In this document: positions 46,401 to 58,195 of the stretch, piece by piece
Layout: each line of letters begins with the position of its first letter
How positions within the stretch are numbered: the stretch's first letter is position 1
Assembly (NCBI GenBank): GCA_900312665.1
Contig: ONZQ02000007.1
Location: 1,308,308-1,372,307, forward strand
Direction of reading: 5' to 3'
DNA from: Cephalotrichum gorgonifer
Lineage: Eukaryota; Ascomycota; Sordariomycetes; Microascales; Microascaceae
DNA: 64,000 bases
The notes under the pieces: model-generated
What the model saw: the letters and a program-made list of their open reading frames with translations, nothing else
Told to the model about the DNA's origin: nothing
Database searches by the model: none
Position numbers and translations under genes: made by a program

Positions 46401-49343
46401 GCTCTCCTGCAGCTCTTATCGTGATAATGCACATCAGTGGGGCATACAAGCAAACTTGAACTCCTCCCAAACTTAAACCCTTTCGAAATTCCGAGAGGTC
46501 GCTCGCTCGCCTAAAAGTGCTGTGCTTTCCGAAACCCCCCGATCCCCATGCAGCAATGATAATACATGTCCACCTAGGCTCGTATGAGTTACAGCTCCCA
46601 GGCGATTATCGTATCGGTGGCTGATCATGAACGGGCCCAAGATAGCCTGATAAGGGAAAACTCGAGCGCCATTCCGCAGGGATGACGCAGCATCCTTAGC
46701 TGTTATTACTCCTCGCTCGTGCACTCACTTAGGCCTATGAAAACAGGCAGAACAGCGCTGGCGCAATCCAACATCCATGCTTCTTCCCCGGAGCACAAGG
46801 ATGGCACTGATCACGGGCCCTCCACAATACAGGTATACTTGTACTACTTGGGGAACATGTTACTTGTGGGGTCGCCACTATCGCATAAGTCGTTGGTTTT
46901 TTATGGAGATTGCGCAGTGTTTCAAGGCGCGCATGCAGGCGTGTACTTCCCTTCCAGTGCCTAGTGCCTCCCCCCCACTGGCCGCTTTCCTCTAATTAGC
47001 CTGTACGAGGAAGCGGAGTGTGTCACGAGCTGCCCAGCATGCCCCTGTAGCCTTGTGACAATGTTACCGCCTCAGCGATCGGCCGTGTGGGACGCCTCAT
47101 CCAACCGAGCTGGAGAATGCTTGTGATTCGCCAGGCCGATATGGTCCATGTACCGGGAACTTCAAATGAAAGGGACGGGACGGGGAACGGTGCTCTGGCG
47201 AGAGACACTCTCACGAGTTGAAGGTGTTGAATGGTGAACTCTTCTCTGATGAGGATTAGCTCGAAGGAGTATCGATAAGCTCTAACTTCTCATCAAGGCC
47301 CTTCGTATCACGCCGTTGGCTATGATGTGGGTAGCGGGGGGTTAAATTATGAGAATTATACCTGGAGAGGCGGCCCTGGCTGCGCATCAGCTCGAATAGT
47401 TGTCTCGCCGTGGATGGTCGGTCGCATTGCCTTCTCGATATTAGAAAGCAATGATCCAAGGGGTTGGTTGAATCCGCCTCTCTGGGTGTGAGGCAAGGTA
47501 TGCGAGGTGGCTTCAGGGACAAGGTCAGACCATGACATCAAGTCCAGAGAGGCTGGAATTCCGAACGTACTTCATAACCCATTAGTTATCCCCCCTAACC
47601 TTTCCGTTTGCAGCTCACGCCATCCCGTCATCGACACCGTACTCGACCATGCCGATGTCGTAATGCTGACTGGGGCCGCAAAGTTTAGGGGTTCGCCTAT
47701 GTCGCAATGGGAAGGGGAGGTGATGCCAAAAGAAAAAGTACAGGTAAGCGGATTGGCTTGTCGAGGAGAAGCTTTTCTTTTTGTTCAACACTCAATTCAT
47801 CGCCCGAACACTTGTCTCGAGGGGGCGGGGAACGAAACTGGGGAAACGTGCCTTCTAGTCCACCTCTTGCGTGCTTTCAGTATTACGAATACGAGTAAAC
47901 CTTGCTAAGGGGCCGCCCCTTAGTTATCAGGTAATACCGTTTTGATTCTCAATCCGCCCATCGCATGGGAAAAGTAATCTTCCCCCAATTCAGTTTCGTC
48001 GACGACGGACCGGAGATACTGTCCTGTACTTGCATCTCTCATAATACCGTATTCGGACATATGTAGAGCGGTACGGGCCAGGTGCCGAGCCGCTCATAGT
48101 GATGGATATTTGAATGGATGGCCATCTACACTACTTCCATCATGTCATATTGCGCCAGGCTCGGGACGCTTGGATTTCTTGACAATCCCATCATACTCGT
48201 ACTTGTAGGAGCTAGGCGTCGTCAGAAGGTATCGCTACTTCTATACTTGGACAATGGTTGCAGGGTACCATGTGTCGAGGTACTCTGCTCCATACAGTGC
48301 ACCCACGAATGCATCCTTGGGCTTCAGCGTGTTAGTCTGTAACCTAGGGTCTAGCCAATCATGACCTCCACCCGCCTCGAACGCCTCAGGTCACGCCAAC
48401 GACGTTTCTGTGCCGGTTCCGGTTCCAGCAATAATTAATGATTATTCCCACAAGACACCCTTTGCACTTGCCTCCCCTCCCAACGGACCTTGCGCTGGCC
48501 TGCTGTCGTTCCCATCCTCCTAGGTTCTCCTCGCGCGCCTGGTTCCACTTGCCTTCTGAGCCGCCGTCAAACTCCTAAACGAGTAAGTAACATCAGCATC
48601 GGATTTCCCGATTTGCCCCGCCCCACCTCTGGCAGGTGACCGCATACTTGTATACGGGGTACTTCCACGTTGTACCTCCAGGCGCCGCTACGACCCACTC
48701 GCCCGCTTCCACCGCCCAAACGCCATTTCCAGGGCGCCTTCCAGACCTTCGTTGTTCCCAACCTCATACTACGTCAAGGGCGGTATTAGTCACATCAGCT
48801 ACCCTCTCCGGACTTCGCACCCTCGCTCACTCTCTCCCCGACAAAACCTCTTTGTCGCGAACATACAACCCACCAACATTTCGACAGGTATCTACTACGC
48901 CCGCCGCCGTTTTAACGTATACCGTCCCACTACCCACGGCCTTCCGGGTTACACACACACGAGCCCCGTTAAACCTGCCCCTACGAGGACTCGCCTACAC
49001 CCGTCGATTTGGGCTCGGCTCCCTGGAACACTCTCGCGCCGGCTGCTGCCTTACCCTGTCCGTCTCCTCTCCTCTTCCCCGCGACGCGATCGAAACGACT
49101 TCCTCTCCCCCCTATCTGCTCGAAACTGTCTGCCTAAGCCAGGCAGGCACCTTTCTGTCTCTTATCGACCCGGGTACAACCTCCACCCACCACCGATAGT
49201 AGACCCGATTAGCTATCGTGTACATGAATCCAACCGCCGCCGACGTCTTTCGAATAGAATAGGCCTCTGGCCTCCGGGCACCCATCCCGCTCTCCTCCTC
49301 CCGCCCACCTCGATTCCTCGCCGTGATACCTCAAGCAAGCGCC
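43426..49343. other. 5.9 kb gene-poor region
   Basis: I could not support any protein gene here. Short open frames on both strands (for example 47541-47256 on the minus strand, which would need one splice) show no family features. The stretch holds a 16-base G run near 44208-44223, many TACTCGTA/TACGAGTA words (46190-46390, 47885-47900, 48195), and pyrimidine-rich leader-like sequence from about 48470 to 49340 that should be the ATG1 promoter and 5' UTR. No transposase, reverse transcriptase or terminal repeats were recognised. Confidence 0.5.
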
Positions 49344-52300
49344 ATGGCGGACCCCCGGCAGGCCTCGTCCTCCGGGCGTGAGAAACAGTACAATAATAGC
49401 CATATCGGCGATTTTGTCGTCGGTGCGGAAATCGGCAAGGGTAGTTTTGCCCAGGTGTACATGGGATGGCATAAGGTATATCGACCACTCCACTGCCGTA
49501 GTTCACCGTCCCCGCCTACCATGGCTCTCGTCCCCCCCGGCCCGTTTATGTGTGCTTGCTACGCGCACATTATAGCCCGCTGCACATCGGTTTCCTTCCG
49601 CCGTGTTGACCTCAAGAACCGAGCCTTGTGACAGTACACATGCTAACAGGCCTCGTCATTAGGTGACCCGAGGAGCCGTCGCCATCAAATCTGTAGAGGT
49701 GGACAGGCTGAACAAGAAGCTGAAGGAAAATCTATATGGCGAGATACAAATCCTCAAGACGCTTCGACACCCTCACATTGTCGCCCTCCACGACTGCGTT
49801 GACTCTGGGTCGCACATAAACTTGGTTATGGAGTACTGCGAGCTAGGTGACCTGTCTTTCTTCATCAAGAAGCGCGATAAGCACGCGACGCACCCTGCAA
49901 CCTACGACCTGGCTAGGAAGTACCCATGTGCCCCCAACTCGGGACTACACGAGGTCGTCATCCGGCACTTCTTGAAGCAGCTGACGAGCGCGCTCAAGTT
50001 CCTTCGGGAGATGAACTATGTCCACCGCGATGTGAAGCCGCAGAACTTGCTACTCCTTCCGTCTCCAGAATACAGGAAGATGCACCCCCGGGATATCCTC
50101 GAGGCAAGCCAGGACTCGCTGCACCCGGTTACGGGACTGACATCCCTGCCGATGCTGAAGCTGGCCGACTTTGGCTTTGCCAGGGTACTTCCTTCCACCT
50201 CTCTAGCAGACACGTTATGCGGATCGCCCCTGTACATGGCCCCCGAGATCCTGCGATACGAGCGATACGATGCGAAGGCCGACTTGTGGTCTGTTGGAAC
50301 TGTCGTCTTCGAAATGGCTACTGGCCGGCCGCCATTCAAGGCTAGAAACCACGTTGAGCTCCTCCGGAAGATCGAAGCGAACGAAGATGTCATCAAGTTT
50401 CCACGAGAGACGGTTATCTCCCCGGCGCTCAAAGCTTTGATCAGGGGTTTGCTGAAGCGAAACCCCGTGGAGAGGACGAGCTTCGAGAAATTCTTCGCCG
50501 ATGAGGTCATCACCGGACCTATCCCTGGCCTGGTAGAGGACGACGTGCCACCGCCCATGTCGCCGCCGGAACCCAAACTGGGACGCACGCTGTCAGGGCG
50601 ATCTAAGTTATCCACGGAGCTGACGCGGGAAGTACGGGAAGTTGGCGGTCCTGCTTCACCTAATGACTTAATACCACGGTCACCAGTACTAGACAACTCC
50701 GGCCCACAAACCCGACGCCCGAGCCAAGGGGGCCATGATACGGGGACTGGGTTAGGTATCCGCCAGCAACAGGTGTCACAAGCACCAGCAGTACCGGCGC
50801 CCAATCGACCACGCACATCATCTAGTGGTGCCGCGGTGCGCCCAGGACACAACGCTTCCTCTCCCCCGTCATCCCTTCTTAGCGAGCAAGGTCTCAAGAA
50901 GAAAGGTCGAGTGCACACCGCACCGGTAATGACGGAGGCACAGGAAAGGGCCGCTCAGGAGGTAGCCTTCGAGCGAGACTATGTCGTGGTTGAAAAGCGC
51001 CAGGTAGAGGTTAATGCCTTCGCCGACGAGATGGCGGCAAGCCCAAGGTTTTCGGGGCCGGGCCAGGCCGGCGCGCCAACGCAAACTGGACAGGTCGTGA
51101 GGCGCCCTTCTGCGCTAAACCCAACAACGGGCTCGGCTGCCGGTCAACAAACGCGGGCCATTCAGATTAATCAGGGCAAAGGTCCTCATGTCCACCAGGG
51201 CTCCTACGATAAAGGCACGGCCGCGGGAAACAGCCCGGTCTCGGCGAGCAGCGCAATATCTAAGGCAATTCAGGACGCGAGCCTCCGACTATTCGGTATC
51301 AGGGTACCCCCGGCTCGAGTTGGAAATAGCCATTCGCCGCCCATGTACAGCCCGTTCCCGGCATACCCCACTCCTACGAACCAAGTGGGACTCCTCGACG
51401 ATGGAAGACGGACTGTTTCACAAGATGAAGACGGGCGCGTTGCACAGACCGTTGAGGACTATGCTAATCGCAGCGATTGCGTGTATGGGTTTGCCGAAGT
51501 CAAGTTCAAGCAACTCTTCCCGATGGCGCCTTCCATGGAACATGGACTCGGCGGGATTCCGGCCGATGAGATGGACGCGACAGAGGAGGGACTTACGGTG
51601 GATGCAGTCGTCACGCTGTCAGAGGAGGCGCTGGTCCTCTACGTCAAGGCACTCGCGATGCTTGCGAAAGCCATGGATATCGCTAGCCTTTGGTGGCAAC
51701 GGAAGATGCCAGGCGACGGAAGCCCCGGATCCCGCGACCACCACGGCTCGCCTAACATGACGGTCCGCATCAACTCGGCCGTGCAGTGGGTGCGGTCAAG
51801 ATTCAACGAGGTGCTCGAGAAGTCGGAGGTCGTGCGACTGAAGCTCTGCGAGGCGCAGAAGCAACTCCCTGAGGACCACCCGAGCCATCCCAGCAACCAC
51901 GGCTACAATTCGAGTGTTGCGTCGGGCTCAGGCGTGAAGCAAGTCTTCCTGACGCCGGGAATCAGCGCTGAGAAGCTCATGTACGACCGGGCTATTGACA
52001 TGAGCCGCACGGCCGCAATTGATGAGATCGCCAACGAGCATCTCCCCGACTGCGAGGCGTACTACATTACGGCAATTCGAATGCTCGAGGCGGTGTTGGA
52101 CGTCGATGATGACTCTCACCGGGTCAAGTCCGGGCTGAGCAAAGATCACAAGGCGGAAGGCCGTGGAGAGGTACAGGGTGATTTAGACGCGGAGGACCGC
52201 AAGGTGGTCAAGAGGAGTAAGTTGACCCCTCTCCCGTGACGCCACAAGAATATGGTTGCAATTGATTGAGCCTATCTTGGATGGCGGTCGAACATAACCT

Positions 52301-52501
52301 CTCACAGAATAGAGGATGTCGAGCGTGCAGTTACTAACAACGCGTGACTTTATAGTGATATCCATGATTACGAAGAGGTTGACGATGGTCCGCCAGAAGA
52401 GAACTCTCATCGCTGAGGCGGAGAAGGCGCAACTGGCCGCTGGCCGGCAACGTAGTGGGGACATGACGCCGAGGAGCGTGCGTTCCCACGCATCCTCCTG
52501 A
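49344..52501 (+). CDS. ATG1: Autophagy-initiating serine/threonine kinase Atg1
   Basis: Three exons, 49344-49475, 49663-52216 and 52356-52501, join in phase to give 943 residues. The kinase domain fills residues about 20-330. It has the glycine loop IGKGSFAQVYMGWH split from the rest by the first intron, GAVAIKSVE with the ATP lysine, NYVHRDVKPQNLLL, LADFGFARVLP, and CGSPLYMAPEIL. These are hallmark Atg1/ULK wording. A long disordered Ser/Pro-rich middle follows. The C-terminal helical tMIT-type region then ends (EEALVLYVKALAMLAKAMDI, SAEKLMYDRAIDMSRTAAID); it binds Atg13. The kinase starts autophagosome formation at the pre-autophagosomal structure and is controlled by TORC1 through Atg13. 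The last exon was recovered by splicing at GTAAGT/TATAG. Confidence 0.95.
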
Positions 52502-54044
52502 CAACACTAATGGATGGCTTCTTACGGAGGCGCGGGGTTAAGCTATCTGCAGCGCTGCGACTAGATGATGCGGTTATGGACTGCTCTCTAGGTCACCACA
52601 TTTTTCTTTCTTTCTTTTTCTTCTTCTTCTTCTCTCAACCAACCTAACCGCATTCTCACGACCCGTTTCTCGCATCCACCATTATCACCCTTTCTTTCCA
52701 CATGCAGCCTTCTTCCCGTGGCCTTCTTTTCGACAATGGATGTTTCACAACGGACATTCGCTAGGTTGGTTTCTGCGGTTTCTGCGGTCAGGCTCTTTTT
52801 TTTGGCATCTGCTTTTCTTTCATATTCGGAGTTCGGAAGGTGATATCTTTTTTTTCCAGCGCTCTGAATCTTATTTTTCCTTCTTTCTTTTTTTTTTCAT
52901 TTCCTGTCTCTTATATCCCTGTCTCTAGGTCCTCGTTTTTGTATTTCGGTTGGCGACATGGGGAATGAGGGGACACATGTTCATACATCGGCGTTTTGAA
53001 TTTTCTCCTCTTTTCTTTCTTTCTCATTGCCATTTGCAAATTTGGTCATAGTGAGTTTAGGTTGTTCTGTTTTGAGGGTAACCGGTCCCGGGGAAACGGG
53101 AGAGATATGGAATTAGGGGTGAACGGAGCATTGGGAAGGAAAGGTTGTGGGGGATACCTTGTGTGAGTAGTTTATATGAGTTAAATTGGACGCTGATACT
53201 CTGGGTCGTTGACCCATCTCATCTCTGTGGTCGAGTTTGCAGAACGTGATGTCTTGTTTGGTTCCGAGCTATGACTTCAGCTTTTAGGTAAGTTAAGTTG
53301 GTTGGTGTGTATAGGGGCGAGGTGCGTTGGGGGAGGGAGAGTAGGGTATTACGGCAAGTCAGGTTCATTCTCGAATAAGGGCTAAAGTACATCGAGCCAC
53401 GCCCTTCATCCATGCCCTCCAAATCTCGTGTTCCCTGTCTGGTCAAAGCCAAGCACATGTATCTTCCTGACAGTTCGCTCTGCCCTCGTCCTTTGTCCTC
53501 TGTCCTCTGTCCTCTGTCCTCTGTCCATATCCCACCTCCTCCATTTCCGTTCCTTTGATAGCCACAGAAAGAAGAAAAAATAACAGAAAAAGGTCGATAA
53601 TGATATATGAAAATGAAAAGGAGAGAGAGAAAGAATACAAGGTAGAGGAAGAAGATGATAAAATGGGAGGAAGAAAATGGAAGGGAAACCACAGGTACGA
53701 TGAAGAACAAGATTCGAAACCTCCCTCATCGCCCTCGGCTCAAGCGAAGATAACGGGAAAAGAAGAAAAAAAAAAGAGTGAAATAACACTCAAGTACGAT
53801 GGAGAAACAGATCCCAAACCCTCGTAACCACCCTCGTCTCAAGCAAAGCGAGAGGTAAAATAACATGCCCAGAGAGAAATAGGCGGCAATTTCACTCCAC
53901 TGCCCAATGACCAACCTTGGCCAACCACCGCCTTTCGTTTTTTTCTTGGCTTTTCTTGTTCCGCAGAGGGAAACCTCGCCGGTAGTTCATGCTACCAGGA
54001 AAGAGTGATTGTGGCAAAAGGTAAAGAAGAACGAGAAGGAACAT
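52502..54044. other. Convergent intergenic region with strand-biased tracts
   Basis: The 3' ends of ATG1 (plus) and the FHA kinase (minus) meet here. From about 52595 to 53030 the plus strand is strongly T/C-rich (many TTTCTTT and CTTCTT words). From about 53560 to 53830 it is strongly A/G-rich. A GTCCTCT minisatellite lies between them. Open frames in these tracts are low-complexity artefacts. Confidence 0.5.
53488..53526 (+). repeat. Minisatellite of unit GTCCTCT (about 5 copies)
   Basis: Consecutive copies of GTCCTCT, the first with one change (GTCCTTT), run from about 53488 to 53526. The tract sits between a pyrimidine-rich and a purine-rich block in the ATG1/kinase intergenic region. 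Confidence 0.75.
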
Positions 54045-56768
54045 CTACTCCCGGCTGAATCGGGGGTAGGGCGTGTTCCGGCCCTTAACATCCCTATCCC
54101 ATGGACCAGGGTCGGTGGGCGCGACAGGCCGCCCAACCTTCTCCTCCATGCCAAAGGACGCGGCGTACCCGGCCGAGGGGCCGCCGCCCTGTGGCTTCTC
54201 CTCCTCGCCGTCCCGGGTCCTCGCGGCGGAATATGCGCCCTCGGCGGCCTTGTTGAAGATGGACCAGACGGGGGGGCGCTGGGGCCGCGGGTTGTGGATG
54301 GGGATGGTGCGGTCGGATAGCTGGGGCGAGATGTACGCCTGGCGCGGGTTGCGGGTCGGCGAGACCTGCGGCGCGGCGCGGCGGAGGGTGACGGCCTCGG
54401 CGGCGGTGTGGGGGCTCATGCGGAAGGGGTTCTGGGGCTCGGCGGGGGTGCGAGGCGTGTAGGGCGAGGCCGGGTCCCGGTACGTCTGCGCCTTTGCCTT
54501 CTTCTTCTTCTTCTGCAACTTCGACTGAGGCTGGGGCTCTGGCTGCTCCTGGGCCTGGGGATGGGAATGGACATGGACAAGTCCATGCGGGCAGACGGTC
54601 GCGCGGAGGGTAGCGGCCGCCGGCGGGCCGCGGGTGTACGGGTTCTCGCTGGGTCGGGACGACCGCCCCGCATGCGCGATGCCGTAGAGCCGCTGGGCGG
54701 CCGAGTCGCTTCGCGGGGGCGGGATGCTCTTCATTCCGATCCTCCACCCCGGCGCGACGTCGCGGAGCTCGCGGCCCATTTCGACGAGGGGGCTCACGCC
54801 AGGGGAACCACGGTTGCGGAGCTCCTCGAGGGCGCGGAAGACGCCGTCGTTGTGAGTGAGGATGGGGTGGCGCGTCGCCTCTTCGGCCTTGATCCGGCGG
54901 CGGGGGTCGACCTGGAGGCAGGCGCTCACGAAGTCGAACGTCGCCCTGGAGAAGGCGTTGCCGTCGCGGGCCATGTTGCGGAGGAGGGAGTCGATCTCGG
55001 CCTGGTTGGGCATGGTGCGGTGGGAGAAGGCCTGCACGACCGAGACGTCCATGCCCTGGTTGCGGCAGGCGAGGTGGAGGGCCAGGATGCCAAGGGCCCA
55101 CATGTCGACGCTCGGGTCCTGGTCTGAGTCTCCGCGGATGATCTCACTATGTGAGAGAGGTAGGATCTTTTGGTTAGCTCTCATCCGGTAGAGTGAATTG
55201 GCGAGGTTTGTGCTTGAGAAGAAGGGGGGGTGGGGGTACATACGGAGCTTGGTAGTTCTCGGTGCCGACGAACGAGGTCAGCCTGCGTCTGCCGTGGATG
55301 GCCGCGCAGCCAAAGTCGGAAATGCAGATCCTGTAGCCGGCCTTTGGGGCGACGGCGAAGAGGATATTCTCGGGCTTAAGGTCGCGGTGGACAAGCCCCC
55401 GAGCATGTATGTACTTTAAACCGCCTACGACCTGACGCATGACCCACTGGAGCTCCTAGTCTTCAATCTGGTCTCGCTGCTTCAGGAACGATAGGAGGTC
55501 TCCGCCGGTGGCGAGCTCCATGAAAACGTACCTGTCCGGAGTCAGTAAATGAGGATTTCAGTGCCTAAATAGAGAATATGGGGAGAAGGGGGGAAAGTTT
55601 TAGGGGGAGGGGGAGTTTCGATGGCGTACAGGGTGTAGTTTGAGTAAAAATGGCCAACCAGCTTGATCACGTTTTGCTGTATTGCCTCGAGGTTAGGAAA
55701 GAATTCCCTACGCGGACTGGCATAGGTACACGGGATTGAAAACTTACATGGTCGAGCTTGGAGAGGTAGTCGGCTTCCTGCTTCACGCGGGACGCCCATC
55801 GACCGCCCTCAGAGCCGAGCTTGCCGATAGTTTCCACGAGGTTGACCATTTTGACACAGACTTGCTTTCCAGTCTGGACGTGGTACGCCAGGCGGACCTG
55901 GCCCTGGCCGCCGGTGCCAAGGATGATGTCGGTGATCTCGAACTCGTCCTTGAATTGCTAGAAGTCCTCCCAGATTAGTTCTTCTTTTCTCTTCCTTGTA
56001 CTTCGTAAACTCGCCGTTAAAATGTATGGGGCGTTAGGATCTAAAGGCTGGGGGAAACGTAGGATATTGGACGAGAAGAGAGATTTAGCTTACCTCAATC
56101 TCTTGCACCTGGAACCTCAGGAACCCCTCCCGCATAATCTGCTTGTAGCGCTGGATGACCTCGACGAGGTACCGGCCGAAGCTGATCTGCACACCAGGCT
56201 CGAGGAGCCACGCGCTCGGCTCAACGCCGTTCTCACCGGTGATGTCAAACTGGTCATCCCTTCGGAAGACAAAGGTTCTGTTCGTGGACTGGCGGTCCCG
56301 GACGTAGATAGTGGGCGCCCTACTGACCTCACGGTCGAACGTCACGGCGAAAATCTCGCACTGATGGCGCGACACGTCATCCGTGTCGAGGCTAATGTCG
56401 CTGGAGGGCGGGGGTGAGGTCAGAAGTATTCAACTTTGGCTCGTGAGAAGAAGCTCGACTTACTTGCGCTCACCGCGACCAATGGTCACGGATTTGAAGC
56501 GGTAGAGGGGAACCTCATCTGAACGAGAGTTAGAATACGTCTGACAAGCTGAAGATGCAAAGACGGAAATTCGCAATCGCGTCTGCCAATATAGATAAAC
56601 AATACGTGGCGAAAGAGGCTCCGGTAAAGGATAAGGGCGTGAAGTATGTCAAGCATAAACCAAAGTCCACTTACTCGGGCCACTGTAATAACTACCGTCG
56701 GTCACACAAATGATGATGGTACCGATCACGTCGCCATCGGGGTTGAACATGTCGCGTTGGTGCGCCAT
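54045..56768 (-). CDS. FHA-domain serine/threonine kinase with an in-frame TAG in the kinase domain
   Basis: Seven exons keep phase: 56768-56675, 56518-56464, 56400-56094, 55957-55748, 55676-55630, 55531-55244 and 55146-54045. They total 701 codons including the terminal TAG. Residues about 33-150 form an FHA phosphothreonine-binding domain (VTIGRGER, DDVSRHQCEIF, DRQSTNRTF). The kinase domain runs from about residue 158: glycine loop GTGGQGQVRLA, ATP lysine 188 in VCVKMV, YVFMELATGGDLLSFL, HRDLKPEN (Asp288), SDFG (Asp310), APE (335). Between the N-lobe and the HRD loop, codon 263 is TAG (55458-55456), with coding sequence intact on both sides. The 270-residue tail is disordered and proline-rich. 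The plan recalls Rad53/Chk2-type kinases. The TAG resembles that of the sexual-stage kinase PUK1 of Fusarium, which is repaired by A-to-I mRNA editing. Unedited mRNA would give a kinase-dead 262-residue FHA protein. Confidence 0.8.
55456..55458 (-). other. In-frame TAG inside the kinase domain (candidate edited stop)
   Basis: The codon follows LSFLKQRDQIED and precedes ELQWVMRQVVGGLKYIH, the helix leading to the catalytic loop. The flanks are unmistakably kinase sequence, so the TAG is not in an intron in the productive message. UAG changed to UGG would place Trp here. A gene caller could wrongly hide it by treating 55531-55456 (GTACGT...CTAG) as an intron, which would delete the conserved YVFMELATGGDLLSF segment. 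Confidence 0.7.
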
Positions 56769-58195
56769 TGTAAATGGAAGCCCACACGACAATCTCTTGA
56801 AATGCAGCAGTTCTCACAAGTATAAAATCAATGGGTCTTGAAATGCTAGTGCCCGTTAGCCCTCTACAGGGAACGGAATAGACGCGATGTGTGGGATGAT
56901 GGAGATACCTGTGAGCCTCTTAAATCAATAAGGAACTAGGGCTCGCGTCCCGCTAGAACATGAAATGTTTTCCAGGGTACTCCGGTATGATCCTTTGAAC
57001 CTTTCGTGTTTGTTAAATCCCAATATCAGGACTCGTAGCGGTAAAGTTGATGTTCTATCCGTATGTGACTCTGGCGGTGGGGTATCCGACCGAGCCCGTC
57101 AACGGCAGGCACGACTCTAGACGATAAGTCCTGAATATGGATAGGAGTCTCAAGTGAAATTTCTGTGACCCCGGCCAACATCAAGAGATAGATTTCCCTG
57201 CTGTATGCTGAATGTGGTTAGTGGTGATAAGTATGATGGATCAGGCAAGTCCGCGTGGGGATAGGCCCTGGGGGCTTACCTTGGATTTTGGGTGTCGTTT
57301 TCGAAACGGTGAAGACGTGGCGAAGAGAACAAGTGGAATACGAAGACTCAACAAGGATTTAGGCCTGGATATCACAGAAGTGATAATCCCGTCCGTCAAG
57401 CGGAAGACGCCGCTGCTGCTCTTCGACTGCCTCTGCTCGTTAGCAGATGATGTTGAGCCAAACGGATTGTACTAAGACAGTGGGTTAAGATGGCATATTC
57501 GTAGGTCTCTTACGACCCATTGAGGACGGAGCGCGAAGGAGATATACCGTATTTATTTGGGATCGAGGCTTGTGTGGCGCGGCTCAGAGATGGGATAAAT
57601 CAACCGGCCGCACTTGGGAGGGTATGGAGAACCTCGGATGGATTGGGATGCGGAACCGAAAACGGATGAGGACTTGGATTGATGCGAGATAGGGTGAGTG
57701 TATAGAGTAGTTTGAAGAATGAATGATGGGTTGATAGAGGATGGGTTTGAGAAAGGATGAGATGGCGGATGGGAAAACGGATGGCAAAGACTCAGATTTT
57801 TTCATTCCACAAAGGAATATGTAAAGATGGGGGGGGGGGGGTTGCGGCCTAAGGTGAAGTCCTTTGTGAACAATCCGGCCGGCCAATAACACACAATGAG
57901 CCGATTTCGCCGTTCCGCCCCGGTATGCTCTCACGGAGGTCGTTCCAAATATCGGCCCCATTTTCCGGCGCCTTCCCAAATGTGGAAGCAGAAAGAAGCC
58001 CACAGACAGGGGGCACAACAATTGGCCCACTTGTTGTGGGCCCACCCACACGTCATTTTTACATGTCGTGTGCCAGGTCATGTGACCCTAGCCCTCGACC
58101 CACGCTAGTCCCAAGAACATAAAACACCACAACTTGTCCCCGCCTCTCTCCGATTCCCAACCATCATCAATCATCACAGACTCTTATCCACAGAA
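56769..58195. other. Divergent intergenic region upstream of the kinase and RPL41
   Basis: No gene is supported. The region next to 58196 is the RPL41 promoter and leader; it contains GACCCTAGCCCTCGACCC near 58083, which includes a CCCTA telomere-like word often found near fungal ribosomal protein genes. A G run lies at about 57829-57841. Confidence 0.45.

Noticed and set aside
53405..53830. Open frames in the 53.4-53.8 kb purine/pyrimidine tracts
   Set aside because: Their translations are runs of Phe/Leu/Ser or Glu/Lys produced by base bias, with no conserved motif.
54408..55127. Long plus-strand open frame antisense to the kinase tail
   Set aside because: It is a shadow of the GC-rich exon 7 of the FHA kinase; the translation is low-complexity Arg/Leu/Gly/Val without any domain.
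55958..55960. A further TAG that appears in frame just before the kinase N-lobe (GGACTTCTAGCAATTC)
   Set aside because: It is the 3' splice site of the intron 56093-55958: an ACTAAT branch point lies upstream and the phase fits exactly when CTTCTAG is the acceptor.
4600..56768. Reassignment of UAG to a sense codon in this organism
   Set aside because: TRP1, NUP192, MIC10, GPI10 and the FHA kinase itself appear to end at TAG with no homologous continuation recognised, so UAG must still act as a stop in most genes.
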